A stretch of DNA of 64,000 nt from Chromobacterium alkanivorans (GTDB taxonomy: Bacteria > Pseudomonadota > Gammaproteobacteria > Burkholderiales > Chromobacteriaceae): positions 53,979 through 117,978 of the forward strand of contig NZ_JAFHKL010000015.1 in assembly GCF_016937655.1 (NCBI RefSeq). Reading direction: 5' to 3'. This document shows positions 56,133-64,000 of this stretch, one piece after another. The notes under the pieces are model-generated. The model was not told the DNA's origin and searched no databases. It was given only the letters and a program-made list of their open reading frames with translations. Position numbers and translations under genes: made by a program. Position 1 is the first letter of the stretch; each line of letters opens with the position of its first letter.

Positions 56133-58695
56133 GGTTGGGGTCCTCCGTGGCGCCGGCCGGCCCGGTGCGCGGAATGATGAAGGTGAACAGCGCGCCGCGT
56201 GTCGGCAAATTGCTGGCGAAGATGCGGCCATGATGGGCCGTGATGATTTCGCGGCAAATTGCCAGACCCAGGCCGGTGCCGCCGGCGCCGGTCTTGGTGC
56301 TGCTGCTCTGGATGAATTTGTCGAAAATGCTTTCCAGTTCGGATTCCGGCACGCCGGGGCCGGTGTCTTCCACGGTGACGAGGATGTTCTCCCCGTCGGC
56401 GTCTTGGCGCAGCCCGGCGTTGACGTAGATTTCGCCGCCGTGCGGACTGAACTTGATGGCGTTGGACAGCAGGTTGCGCATCACTTGGCCGATGCGGAAG
56501 GGGTCGATGTCGGCGTTCAACTGTTCCGACGAGCAGTTCAGGTAGATGCGGATTTCGTTGAGCGCGGCCAGCGGCGTCATTTCGTCGCAGATGTCGTGCA
56601 GGCATTGGCACAGATTATTGCGGCCTATGCTGTACTCCATGCGGCCCACTTCCATCTTGGCCAGGTCGAGCAAATCGTTGAGCAGGGTCAGCAGCCGGTT
56701 GCCGCTGCTCTGGATGCGGCTGAAGTATTGCGCCATTTTGTCGTCGTGCTGCCCGCGCGAGCGGGCTTGGCCCATTTCGGTGAAGCCCAGGATGGCGTGC
56801 AGCGGCGTGCGCAGCTCGTGGGACATATTGGCCAGGAATTCGGTCTTGGCGCGGCTGTTTTCCTCGGCCAGCACCTTGGCGTGGCGCAGGGTTTCCTCCA
56901 GCGCGCGCTGGGCGGAAAAATCCTGGTACAACCAGATGGTGCCGAGCTTGGGCACCGAGGGATTGATGGCCTTGCCGTACAGCCGGCACCAGAACAGCTT
57001 GCCGGTGCCGGTGCGCAGCCTTTGCTCGGTCTGCACCACCTTGCCGTCGTTGAGCAGGCTGTACAACGCCTTGCCGGTACGCTCCCACTGCTCAGGCGAT
57101 TCGAAAAAGGGCAGGGTGCTGTGGCCGAGGACGACTTCTTCGCGCTGCTCGAACAGGTCGAGGAAGGCGCGGTTCACCTGGAGCAGGTTGCGGTCCACGA
57201 TGTAGGCCATTGCCATCGGGCTGGCGTCCAGCAGCGCGGACAGCTGGCGGCTTTGCACCTCGACTTGCTCGGCCAGGCTGTTTTTCAATTCGATCAGCGC
57301 CGCTTCCTGTTCCTTGCGAATGGAAATGTCGCGGCAGACCACCACGTAGAACCAGTCGTCCGGCAGGGTGACCCGGCTGAGGGACAACTCCACCGGCAGC
57401 ATGTGCTCGTCGCTGCGGCGCAAGCTGGCCTCGAACGGCCGGCCTTCGTGCTCCTGGGCGATGTGCTCGAAGCTGCGCGCCGGGTTGCGGTCGTACAGCT
57501 CGTCCAGCAGCTTGCCTATCGGCAGTTGACGCACCATGTCCGCGGACTGGCCGATCAGCCGCACCGCCGCCGGGTTGATCTGCAAGACCAGGCCCTGGTG
57601 GTCGATCAGCATGATGGCGTCGGAACTGGCCTGCAGGATGGCGCGCTGGCGCGCCTCGCTCTGCGCCAGCGCCTGTTCCGACATCACCCGGTCGTTGATC
57701 TGCTCGCGCAGCGTGCGGGTGTTCATTTCCAGCTGCTGCTGGCTGCGCTTGAGCTGATCCTGCATCCGGCGGCGGGACTGGGCCTGCTGTTGCTGGAACC
57801 AGAACATCGCCAGCAAGAAGCCGGCGGTGGTGGCCAGGATGGCCCAGTGGGTCAGGCGCATGCCGGGATTGGCCACGCCTTGCGGATAAGCGCCGAACAG
57901 CAACTCGTTGCCGCCCAGATTGTGGCGGATGGTGTACAAGGGCGGCGTGGACGGCAGCGGCCGGGTGGGTTGGGAGTCCAGCAAGGGCGCGTCGGGCTGC
58001 TCCTGGGTCCAGGCGACGATGCGCACATGGCGCAAGGGGCTGGCGGTGCCGGGCTCGCGCTGGCTGTCCTGGATCAGCTTGTCCTTGCGCAGATTCAGCA
58101 GCAGCAGGGTGTTGTCGTCGTTCAGCCGCACGACGATGTCCAGGCGGCTGCCGTTGCTGCCCGGCAGCGTGGTCGGCATCAGCACCGGCTGGGTGCTGTG
58201 GCGGGCCAGGTCCATCTTGCGGCGGGCGTTGCCTATGCCGCCCAGGTCCAGGCCTTGCGGCAGGGCGTTGCTGTCGTCCGGCAGGTAGCCGGAAACCGGG
58301 TAGTACAGCGGTCGGCGCGGACTGGGTGCCAGGTGGCGGTCTTGCAGCACGCGTATGCTGTTGGCGATGCGGCTTTCAAACGCCTCGCGCTGCTCCGGGC
58401 GCACGTATTCGATGATGCCCAGGCCGCCGAAGGGGGTGTCGTCGCGTATGGTGCTGCGCGCGAGCACGGCCAGCGAGCGCGGCTGCGGGCTGTTGGCCAG
58501 GCTTTGCGCCAGCACGGCGGAGTGATCCAGCATCGCCTGCATCCGCACGCGCAGCAGCTCGGCGCTCAATTCGCCCCAGTAATGCTGACGGTCGATGAGC
58601 TCGGCGCGCTCATCGTTGATCATCAGCCAGTATTCGGCGGACAGCAGGCCGACGCTCAGCAGGCCGCTGACCACCAGCGAGCTCAGGCGATTCAA
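56107..58695 (-). CDS. CHASE/PAS/PAS hybrid-less sensor histidine kinase
   Basis: An 862-aa membrane kinase. TM1 at the N-terminus (SLVVSGLLSVGLLSAEYWLM), a ~230-aa periplasmic CHASE-like domain (GLGIIEYVRPEQREAFESRI), TM2 (WAILATTAGFLLAMFWF), a coiled coil, two PAS domains (LQASSDAIMLIDHQGLVLQI and LLDASPMAMAYIVDRN), HisKA with ANMSHELRTPLHAILGF and HATPase with MRNLLSNAIKFSP, DTGPGVPESE and GGTGLGLAICREI. No ATG is available: the frame opens at TTG 58695 with GGGGG upstream. It signals to the overlapping response regulator. Gap to the ParA gene is 45 bp. Confidence 0.87.
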   Translation of the reverse strand: MNRLSSLVVSGLLSVGLLSAEYWLMINDERAELIDRQHYWGELSAELLRVRMQAMLDHSAVLAQSLANSPQPRSLAVLARSTIRDDTPFGGLGIIEYVRPEQREAFESRIANSIRVLQDRHLAPSPRRPLYYPVSGYLPDDSNALPQGLDLGGIGNARRKMDLARHSTQPVLMPTTLPGSNGSRLDIVVRLNDDNTLLLLNLRKDKLIQDSQREPGTASPLRHVRIVAWTQEQPDAPLLDSQPTRPLPSTPPLYTIRHNLGGNELLFGAYPQGVANPGMRLTHWAILATTAGFLLAMFWFQQQQAQSRRRMQDQLKRSQQQLEMNTRTLREQINDRVMSEQALAQSEARQRAILQASSDAIMLIDHQGLVLQINPAAVRLIGQSADMVRQLPIGKLLDELYDRNPARSFEHIAQEHEGRPFEASLRRSDEHMLPVELSLSRVTLPDDWFYVVVCRDISIRKEQEAALIELKNSLAEQVEVQSRQLSALLDASPMAMAYIVDRNLLQVNRAFLDLFEQREEVVLGHSTLPFFESPEQWERTGKALYSLLNDGKVVQTEQRLRTGTGKLFWCRLYGKAINPSVPKLGTIWLYQDFSAQRALEETLRHAKVLAEENSRAKTEFLANMSHELRTPLHAILGFTEMGQARSRGQHDDKMAQYFSRIQSSGNRLLTLLNDLLDLAKMEVGRMEYSIGRNNLCQCLHDICDEMTPLAALNEIRIYLNCSSEQLNADIDPFRIGQVMRNLLSNAIKFSPHGGEIYVNAGLRQDADGENILVTVEDTGPGVPESELESIFDKFIQSSSTKTGAGGTGLGLAICREIITAHHGRIFASNLPTRGALFTFIIPRTGPAGATEDPNHAPQTTAR

Positions 58696-58740
58696 GGAGA
58701 GCGGCCCCCGCGCGAGCCGGCGAGCGGCGGAACCGGGACG

Positions 58741-59532
58741 CTAGGCCCGCCGCCCATCCTGCGCCAGCTCCTGGTAAAGGGCCTCGAACTCGCGCGATAG
58801 TTTGTGGCGCGGGTCCAGGTACACCATGGGAAGCGCCGCATCGTGTGACTCCCGGATTTTCACGGATGAAGACAGCGGAGAGGACAATACCGGCAGTCCT
58901 TCTTGCTTGAGCTCCTCCACCAGGCGTACCGGCAGGCTGGCCCTAGCCTGGAACTGGTTGACCACGATGCCTTCGATGAACAGCTCGGGGTTGTGGTCGG
59001 CGCGAATTTCCTCGGTGTTTACTTTCAGGTTATAGAGGGCCTGGCGGGAAAAGGCATCGCAGTCGAAGGGAATCAGGCAGCGGTCGGCGGCGATCAGCGC
59101 CGAGCGGGTGAAGAAGTTCAAGGCCGGCGGGGTGTCGATCCAGATCTCGTCGAACTGCGCGCTCAAGCTGTCCAGCGCTTCCTTGAGCTTGAACATCTTG
59201 TAGCGGGCCTCCAGCTTGCCCATCAGCTCGGAGAGCTCGGGGTGGGAGGCCAAGAGGCTGAGGCCGGACAGCGGCGTGGCGCGGACGAAGTCGACGGGCT
59301 CCTTGCTGAACATGGAAATGTTCAGCATCTGCTCGAACAGGCCGGCCAGCGAAGGCGCCTCGTCCCGGGCGGCGGGCCCCAGCAGATAATGGCTGGCGTT
59401 GCCTTGCGGGTCCAGGTCCACCAGCAGCACCCGTTTGCCCTGTTTGGCGGCGACGGCGGCCAGGTTGACGGTAATGGTGGACTTGCCCACCCCCCCTTTT
59501 TGATTGAAGACCACTCGTCGGATCGCTTGCAT
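58741..59532 (-). CDS. ParA/MinD-like ATPase
   Basis: A 263-aa ATPase with deviant Walker A FNQKGGVGKSTITVNLA, switch DLDPQGNASHYLLG and Walker B region IWIDTPPALNFF. It lacks an N-terminal HTH and has no parB gene beside it, so it is not a standard chromosome or plasmid partition pair; orphan ParAs position chemotaxis arrays, pili or other cargo. GGAG precedes ATG 59532. Its co-directional downstream neighbour is the CHASE/PAS kinase, which suggests a signalling or polar-localisation role. Confidence 0.88.
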   Translation of the reverse strand: MQAIRRVVFNQKGGVGKSTITVNLAAVAAKQGKRVLLVDLDPQGNASHYLLGPAARDEAPSLAGLFEQMLNISMFSKEPVDFVRATPLSGLSLLASHPELSELMGKLEARYKMFKLKEALDSLSAQFDEIWIDTPPALNFFTRSALIAADRCLIPFDCDAFSRQALYNLKVNTEEIRADHNPELFIEGIVVNQFQARASLPVRLVEELKQEGLPVLSSPLSSSVKIRESHDAALPMVYLDPRHKLSREFEALYQELAQDGRRA

Positions 59533-59650
59533 GGGTGCTCCAGGCATGGGGCCGGTTGGGCGGCGGGGCCGCTACGCAGAAGACGCCCGCTTGCGTCTTG
59601 GCGCGCCGCGGGGCCGGGCCGCGCGCGAGCGGGCAGGGCGAAGCGGGCTT

Positions 59651-59792
59651 AGAACCTGTTTACGATCTGCTGCGCGTCGGCGATACGGCGTTGAAAACTG
59701 CTTCGAAATGCTCATGTACCGTTTGTACATTCCGCTTTCTCAGCCGTATTCGCCTTGTCTCGCTGTAGCTCGCGAGATCGTAAACACGTTCT
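59651..59792. repeat. R2 palindromic repeat, copy 3
   Basis: 142 bp with the same 18-bp inverted ends as at 9437 and 12866 (59651-59668 and 59775-59792) and very similar interior. It separates the lipoprotein gene from the parA gene; its right end overlaps the lipoprotein stop codon (59792-59794). Confidence 0.85.
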
Positions 59793-60274
59793 TAGAACCC
59801 GGGATCGCCCTTGCAGACCAGCAACATCTGTTGATAGCTGGCCGAATTCTGCACCACCGGCATAGGTTTTATCTGAGCGTCATTATAGGTGAAGCTGGCG
59901 ATCTGGCGGCCGTTCTCATCGAACAACACCATGTCCAGCAGGCGGAAAGTGCGCTGCGAACAGTCGATCTGCCAAGTATTGATCGACACCTTGTGGCGCG
60001 GCGTGGACAGGAAGTTTTCCTTCTTCAGATTGAAGATGGTTTTGCGGTCGCGAAAACTGACCAGCTGGCCTTGCTTGCGGACCGACAGCTTGTCCAGCTC
60101 GTTCAGGATGTTGCCGTTGGGGGAGACCCCCAGGTTTTGCCAATCGGCGTTGGCCGGGCTGGCGCCGGACTGCGCGGGTTTGCCGACGGTCGACGGGCTG
60201 GGTGCTTTGCTGGGAGCGCTGGCGCAGCCGCTGATCACTGCGGCCGCCAACAGGACGGGCCAAATATTACGCAT
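59792..60274 (-). CDS. Uncharacterised lipoprotein
   Basis: A 160-aa predicted lipoprotein: signal peptide NIWPVLLAAAVISGCASAPS with the lipobox ISGC, a Pro/Ser-rich linker, then a ~115-aa beta-rich domain (GQLVSFRDRKTIFNLKKENF, YNDAQIKPMPVVQ). The pattern resembles surface-adhesin E-like small lipoproteins (CE-like domain with paired Cys: QIDCSQRTF and LLVCKGDPGF), but I cannot name it. GGAGG precedes ATG 60274. The stop codon is formed at the edge of the R2 repeat. Confidence 0.72.
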   Translation of the reverse strand: MRNIWPVLLAAAVISGCASAPSKAPSPSTVGKPAQSGASPANADWQNLGVSPNGNILNELDKLSVRKQGQLVSFRDRKTIFNLKKENFLSTPRHKVSINTWQIDCSQRTFRLLDMVLFDENGRQIASFTYNDAQIKPMPVVQNSASYQQMLLVCKGDPGF

Positions 60275-60419
60275 TGATGCCTCCACGAAATCGTCGGTCA
60301 GTGTCGCACAGCCGCAGAAAGGCTCCAAGTCCGGCGCGCGGAGCGGCTGGCGCGGCGGCCGACTGAGCTTGGCGGCGGGTTGCCTTCGACAGTACTGCGG
60401 CGCAAAAAATCCGCAATGC

Positions 60420-60581
60420 CATATAAGTATTTTTTTGCCAGAAAACGCCAAAAATAAATGTAAAAAAAGGAACTTCGCGAGTCTCCCACAGGTCCATGGT
60501 AGTGCGAGAGCATTTTTCCTCTTCGTTTCACATTGTCTCCATCCAACTTTATGGCCGCTGCACTCCAGCGGCCCTTTTTTT
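60420..60581 (+). ncRNA. Candidate small RNA ending at an orphan terminator
   Basis: No plus-strand protein gene ends in the 382-bp gap between the lipoprotein and recQ, yet a strong Rho-independent terminator lies on the plus strand at 60553-60581. A TATAAG box at 60422 could serve as -10, giving a transcript of roughly 120-150 nt that includes a CGCGAG/TGCGAG pairing and a U-rich stretch. Boundaries are guesses; alternatively it ends a divergent or antisense transcript. Confidence 0.4.
60553..60581 (+). terminator. Rho-independent terminator
   Basis: Perfect 8-bp stem GGCCGCTG with CAGCGGCC, loop CACTC, followed by CTTTTTTT. It lies 75 bp upstream of the recQ ATG and faces toward recQ. Confidence 0.85.
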
Positions 60582-60655
60582 GCCTATTGAACCGGGGGCG
60601 GGACGCTGCCGGCCACTTGCCGTACAATAGGCGCCTTCTCGCAAGAAGACGGCTT

Positions 60656-62461
60656 ATGCAGGACGCGCTCTCCCTACTCAATAATATCTTCGGCTATCCC
60701 GAATTCCGCGGGCAGCAAGGGGAGATTGTCGATCACGTCGCCCAGGGCGGCCACGCGCTGGTGCTGATGCCCACCGGCGGCGGCAAGAGCCTCTGCTTCC
60801 AGATTCCCGCGCTGATGCGCCCCGGCGTCGCCATCGTGGTGTCGCCGCTGATCGCGCTGATGCAGGACCAAGTGGCCACCCTGGTCGAACAGGGCGTGGC
60901 CGCCGCCTGTCTCAATTCCGCCACCCCGCTGGACGAAGCGCGCGACATCGCGCGCCAGGCGCGCGCCGGTTCGCTGGACCTCCTGTACGTGGCGCCGGAG
61001 CGTTTGCTGACGCCGCGCTTCCAGGAGTTCGTGTCGCAGCTGAACATCAGCCTGTTCGCCATCGACGAGGCGCACTGCGTCAGCCACTGGGGCCATGACT
61101 TCCGCCCGGAATACCAGCAACTGGGCTTTCTGGCCGAGCGTTTCCCGCAAGTGCCGCGCATCGCGCTGACCGCCACCGCCGACGAACAGACTCGCGCCGA
61201 CATCATCCACTACCTGAAGCTGCAGGACGCGCGCGTCTTCCTGTCCAGCTTCGACCGGCCCAATCTGTTCTATCAGGTGGTGGAAAAGCACAACGCCAAG
61301 AAGCAGCTGCTCGATTTCATCCGCAACGAATATCCGGGCAGCGCCGGCATCGTCTACTGCCTGTCGCGCAAGCGCGTGGAAGACACCGCGCAATGGCTGT
61401 GCGACAACGGCATCCACGCGCTGCCCTATCACGCCGGCCTCAGCCATCAGCAGCGCGAGGCGAATCAGCGCGAATTCCTGCGCGACGAAGGCGTGGTCAT
61501 GGTCGCCACCGTCGCCTTCGGCATGGGCATAGACAAGCCGGACGTGCGCTTCGTCGCCCACATCGACATGCCCAAGAGCCCGGAAAACTTCTATCAGGAA
61601 TCCGGCCGCGCCGGCCGCGACGGCCTGCCCGCCGCCAGCTGGCTGTGCTACGGGCTCAACGACGTGGTGCAACTGCGGCAGATGATAGAAGGCGGCGAAA
61701 TGGCCGAGCTGCAGAAACAGGTGGAATTGGGCAAGCTCGAAGCCATGCTGGCTTTCTGCGAAGCCGCCTCCTGCCGCCGCCAGCACATCCTGGCGCACTT
61801 CGGCGAACAGAGCCGACCCTGCGGCCATTGCGACAACTGCCTGCATCCGCCCATCACCTTCGACGCCACCGTCGCGGTGCAAAAGCTGCTGTCCTGCATT
61901 TACCGGGTGGAACAGCGCTTCTCCGCCGGCCACGTGATCGACGTGCTGCTGGGTCGCGCCAACCAGAGCGTCGGCCATTACGGCCACGACAAGCTGTCCA
62001 CCTTCGGCATCGGCCGCGACTACAACCAGCGCGTCTGGCGCTCCATCATTCGCCAGTTGGTGGCGCGCAAGCTGCTGCACGTCGACATCGCCCGCGGCCA
62101 GTCGCTGGTGTTGAGCGACGAATGCCGCGCCGTGCTCAAAGGCCAGGAAAAAGTCTATTTGCGGCCGTTGGCCGACGACAAGGCGACGCGCAGCACCGCC
62201 AGCGCCGACCGCTGGCTGCGCACCGAGCGCGAAGAGCGGCTGTGGCAGGCGCTGCGCGGCTGGCGCCGGCAGATGGCGGACGAACACAATGTGCCGGCCT
62301 ACGCGGTGTTCTCGGACCGCACCCTGCGCGACCTGGTGGAAAAGCACCCGACCTCCCGCGCCGGCCTGGCCAAGGTGTATGGACTGGGCGAACTCAAGCT
62401 GGCGCGCTACGGCGAGGCGCTGCTCGAATTGTTGAGCGCGGCGGCGGCCGAGGCAGGTTGA
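60656..62461 (+). CDS. recQ: ATP-dependent DNA helicase RecQ
   Basis: A 601-aa 3'-5' DNA helicase acting in recombination and replication-fork repair. Motifs: [13 protein letters not shown] (Walker A), [18 protein letters not shown] (DEAH box and aromatic-rich loop), [19 protein letters not shown] and ESGRAGRDG. The RQC zinc site is present ([19 protein letters not shown]), as is a C-terminal HRDC domain ([19 protein letters not shown]). Start at 60656; a longer frame runs back through the terminator and is not real. A TACAAT box at 60624 may be its -10. Confidence 0.96.
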   Translation: MQDALSLLNNIFGYPEFRGQQGEIVDHVAQGGHALVLMPTGGGKSLCFQIPALMRPGVAIVVSPLIALMQDQVATLVEQGVAAACLNSATPLDEARDIARQARAGSLDLLYVAPERLLTPRFQEFVSQLNISLFAIDEAHCVSHWGHDFRPEYQQLGFLAERFPQVPRIALTATADEQTRADIIHYLKLQDARVFLSSFDRPNLFYQVVEKHNAKKQLLDFIRNEYPGSAGIVYCLSRKRVEDTAQWLCDNGIHALPYHAGLSHQQREANQREFLRDEGVVMVATVAFGMGIDKPDVRFVAHIDMPKSPENFYQESGRAGRDGLPAASWLCYGLNDVVQLRQMIEGGEMAELQKQVELGKLEAMLAFCEAASCRRQHILAHFGEQSRPCGHCDNCLHPPITFDATVAVQKLLSCIYRVEQRFSAGHVIDVLLGRANQSVGHYGHDKLSTFGIGRDYNQRVWRSIIRQLVARKLLHVDIARGQSLVLSDECRAVLKGQEKVYLRPLADDKATRSTASADRWLRTEREERLWQALRGWRRQMADEHNVPAYAVFSDRTLRDLVEKHPTSRAGLAKVYGLGELKLARYGEALLELLSAAAAEAG

Positions 62462-62545
62462 TCCGTCGGCCGTTTTAGTTTCCGGTCCGGCGGAACAAAT
62501 CCGCTACAATCGATGCGAATAATATTGATTGATCTGGAGCGATAG

Positions 62546-63763
62546 ATGGCAGTAAACCTCAAGCCCGTCAGCGGCGAGCATCTCTTCCCCGTTCCCGGCG
62601 TGGAACTGAGCGTCGCCGCCGCCGGCATCAAGAAAGCCGACCGCAACGACGTGTTGGTCATCCGTCTGGACAAGGGCAACACTGTTGCCGGCGTGTTCAC
62701 CCAAAACCGTTTTTGCGCCGCTCCGGTGCAAATCTGTAAAAAGCATCTGGACGCCGGCGTGCAAATCCGCGCGCTGGTGATCAACACCGGCAACGCCAAC
62801 GCCGGCACCGGCGAACAAGGCCGCAGCGACGCGCTGCAAGTCTGCCGGACGCTGGCCGATGAGCTGGGCTGCCAGCCCGAACAGATCCTGCCCTTCTCCA
62901 CCGGCGTCATTCTGGAGCCGCTGCCGGTGGACAAGATCGCCGCGGCGCTGCCGAGCCGGCAAGGTGCGGACTGGGCCGACGCAGCCTGCGCCATCATGAC
63001 CACGGACACCGCGCCCAAGGCGGTCAGCGCCCGCCTGACGCTGGACGGCCACCCGGTCACCATCACCGGCATCTCCAAAGGCGCCGGCATGATCCATCCC
63101 AATATGGCCACCATGCTGGGCTTCATCGCCACCGACGCCGCGGTGACCCGCCCGGTACTGCGCCAGTTGGTGAAGGAAGTGGCCGATGTTTCCTTCAATT
63201 GCATCTCGGTGGACGGCGACACCTCCACCAACGACAGCTTCATCCTGATCTCCACCGGGCAGAGCGGCGGGCCGCTGATCGACTCTCCGCTGCAGGCCGC
63301 CTACCAGGCGCTCAAGGCGGAGTTGATTCAAGTCGCCACCGCGCTGGCCCAGGCCATTGTCCGCGACGGCGAAGGCGCCACCAAGTTCATCACCGTCAAG
63401 GTCGAGGGCGGCCGTTCGTTCGAAGAGTGCAAGGACGTCGCATACGCCATCGCGCGCTCCCCGCTGGTGAAAACCGCTTTCTTCGCCTCCGATCCCAATC
63501 TGGGCCGCCTGCTGTGCGCGATAGGCTACGCCGGCGTGCAAGACCTGGACGTCGATCGCCTGGAACTGTATCTGGACGAGGTGCTGGTCGCGGTCGACGG
63601 CGGACGCAATCCTCTATATAGGGAAGAAGACGGCCAACGCGTGATGGCTCAGCCGGAAATCCTGGTGCGGGTGAAGCTGCGGCGCGGCGCGGCGGAGGCC
63701 ACGGTCTGGACCTGCGACTTCTCTTATGATTATGTGAAGATCAATGCGGACTACCGCAGCTGA
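62546..63763 (+). CDS. argJ: Glutamate N-acetyltransferase / ornithine acetyltransferase ArgJ
   Basis: A 405-aa bifunctional enzyme of the cyclic arginine pathway, recycling acetyl groups from N-acetylornithine to glutamate. The autoprocessing site is in [20 protein letters not shown] (cleavage before the Thr of ATML), and [12 protein letters not shown] and [13 protein letters not shown] are family signatures; the ending KINADYRS is typical. GGAG precedes the ATG. A TACAAT at 62505-62510 is a possible -10. A terminator follows. Confidence 0.96.
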   Translation: MAVNLKPVSGEHLFPVPGVELSVAAAGIKKADRNDVLVIRLDKGNTVAGVFTQNRFCAAPVQICKKHLDAGVQIRALVINTGNANAGTGEQGRSDALQVCRTLADELGCQPEQILPFSTGVILEPLPVDKIAAALPSRQGADWADAACAIMTTDTAPKAVSARLTLDGHPVTITGISKGAGMIHPNMATMLGFIATDAAVTRPVLRQLVKEVADVSFNCISVDGDTSTNDSFILISTGQSGGPLIDSPLQAAYQALKAELIQVATALAQAIVRDGEGATKFITVKVEGGRSFEECKDVAYAIARSPLVKTAFFASDPNLGRLLCAIGYAGVQDLDVDRLELYLDEVLVAVDGGRNPLYREEDGQRVMAQPEILVRVKLRRGAAEATVWTCDFSYDYVKINADYRS

Positions 63764-63821
63764 GCGCGGCGTTTGAGCCGTTTTGGCATGGACGCTGGCC
63801 CGGAAGTCGGTCTTAGCCTCG

Positions 63822-63848
63822 AAAAAGCCCCGTAAATCGGGGCTTTTT
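63822..63848 (+). terminator. Rho-independent terminator after argJ
   Basis: Stem AAAAAGCCCC (63822-63831) with GGGGCTTTTT and a short loop, ending in five T residues; the A/T tracts on both sides make it usable in both directions. Confidence 0.87.
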
Positions 63849-63929
63849 CGCATTCAGCGCGCCTCCTCGACACGGAGCCAGGCAGGGCGGGCGCGAGAAA
63901 TCGTTCTTGCTCAAAATGACCGCTTCTTT

Positions 63930-64000
63930 ACAAATCAACGGTTTGGCGGAGTTGTTTGCGAAAACTCCATCTTTTTTCAAATTAGGTGTTGACGGAGGTA
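63930..64000 (+). promoter_or_regulatory. Truncated promoter-like sequence at window edge
   Basis: The last 70 bases are AT-rich and end with TTTTTTCAAATTAGGTG followed by TTGACGG, which looks like an UP-element and -35 box. The -10 would lie outside the window. Strong promoters of this shape often precede stable-RNA genes, but nothing more can be seen. Confidence 0.35.

Noticed and set aside
58741..59532. ParA gene as a plasmid or chromosome partition locus
   Set aside because: No parB and no parS-like repeats nearby; context is a two-component system.
1..64000. tRNA or rRNA genes
   Set aside because: No cloverleaf with a T-arm GGTTCGAATCC-type sequence and no rRNA-like stretch was found on reading both strands; only a promoter-like sequence at the right edge hints at one beyond the window.

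Overview
The window looks like chromosomal DNA of a betaproteobacterium of the Neisseriales, most likely Chromobacterium or a close relative. This rests on very high GC, a DUF3460 protein, the tol-pal and purine gene organisation, and a dense population of palindromic intergenic repeats. I see no rRNA, tRNA, transposase or CRISPR array. Assignment to genus is inference from gene content, not from a search.

Layout. 0.3-4 kb: minus-strand genes purE, purK, fosA, an AlkD-type glycosylase and purC, with a terminator-like hairpin between purK and fosA. 4-8.2 kb: a CPBP membrane protease, then a secreted two-gene unit (RCC1-like lipoprotein and subtilisin-like protease). 8.5-12.8 kb: tolR-tolA-tolB-pal-cpoB without tolQ. 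13-14 kb: an O-methyltransferase and a DUF3460 protein. 14.2-29.4 kb: twelve overlapping plus-strand genes in the order of the Pseudomonas psl exopolysaccharide operon (pslA to pslK), with an extra hexapeptide acyltransferase between the J and K homologues. 29.4-34.6 kb: an accessory stretch with repeats, a VOC protein, an isochorismatase-like/AraC/transglutaminase trio, a highly structured leader before an unknown gene, and a tandem array of hairpins. 34.6-37.5 kb: ArsR regulator diverging from a DUF6058-P450-ABM natural-product mini-cluster. 37.6 kb: rsmJ. 38.7-50.8 kb: a five-gene operon for a 2105-aa surface protein with a LEPR motif and DUF4347 domain, plus TolC-like, adaptor, HlyD and PqqD/M50/lipoyl proteins, followed by GNAT, DUF6916 and tail-collar genes. 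52.9-64 kb: comEC, a response regulator and hybrid-PAS histidine kinase, ParA-like ATPase, a lipoprotein, recQ and argJ.

The strongest candidates for something undescribed are (i) the 38.7-52.6 kb export locus, which has outer-membrane and adaptor parts of a type I-like route but no ABC ATPase, and instead a membrane metalloprotease fused to a PqqD-like recognition domain and a lipoyl/HlyD arm; (ii) a roughly 300-bp intergenic repeat family (four copies) whose stems change on both arms while loops stay constant, as expected of a selected fold; and (iii) a 33.4 kb structured leader with nested long-range stems.
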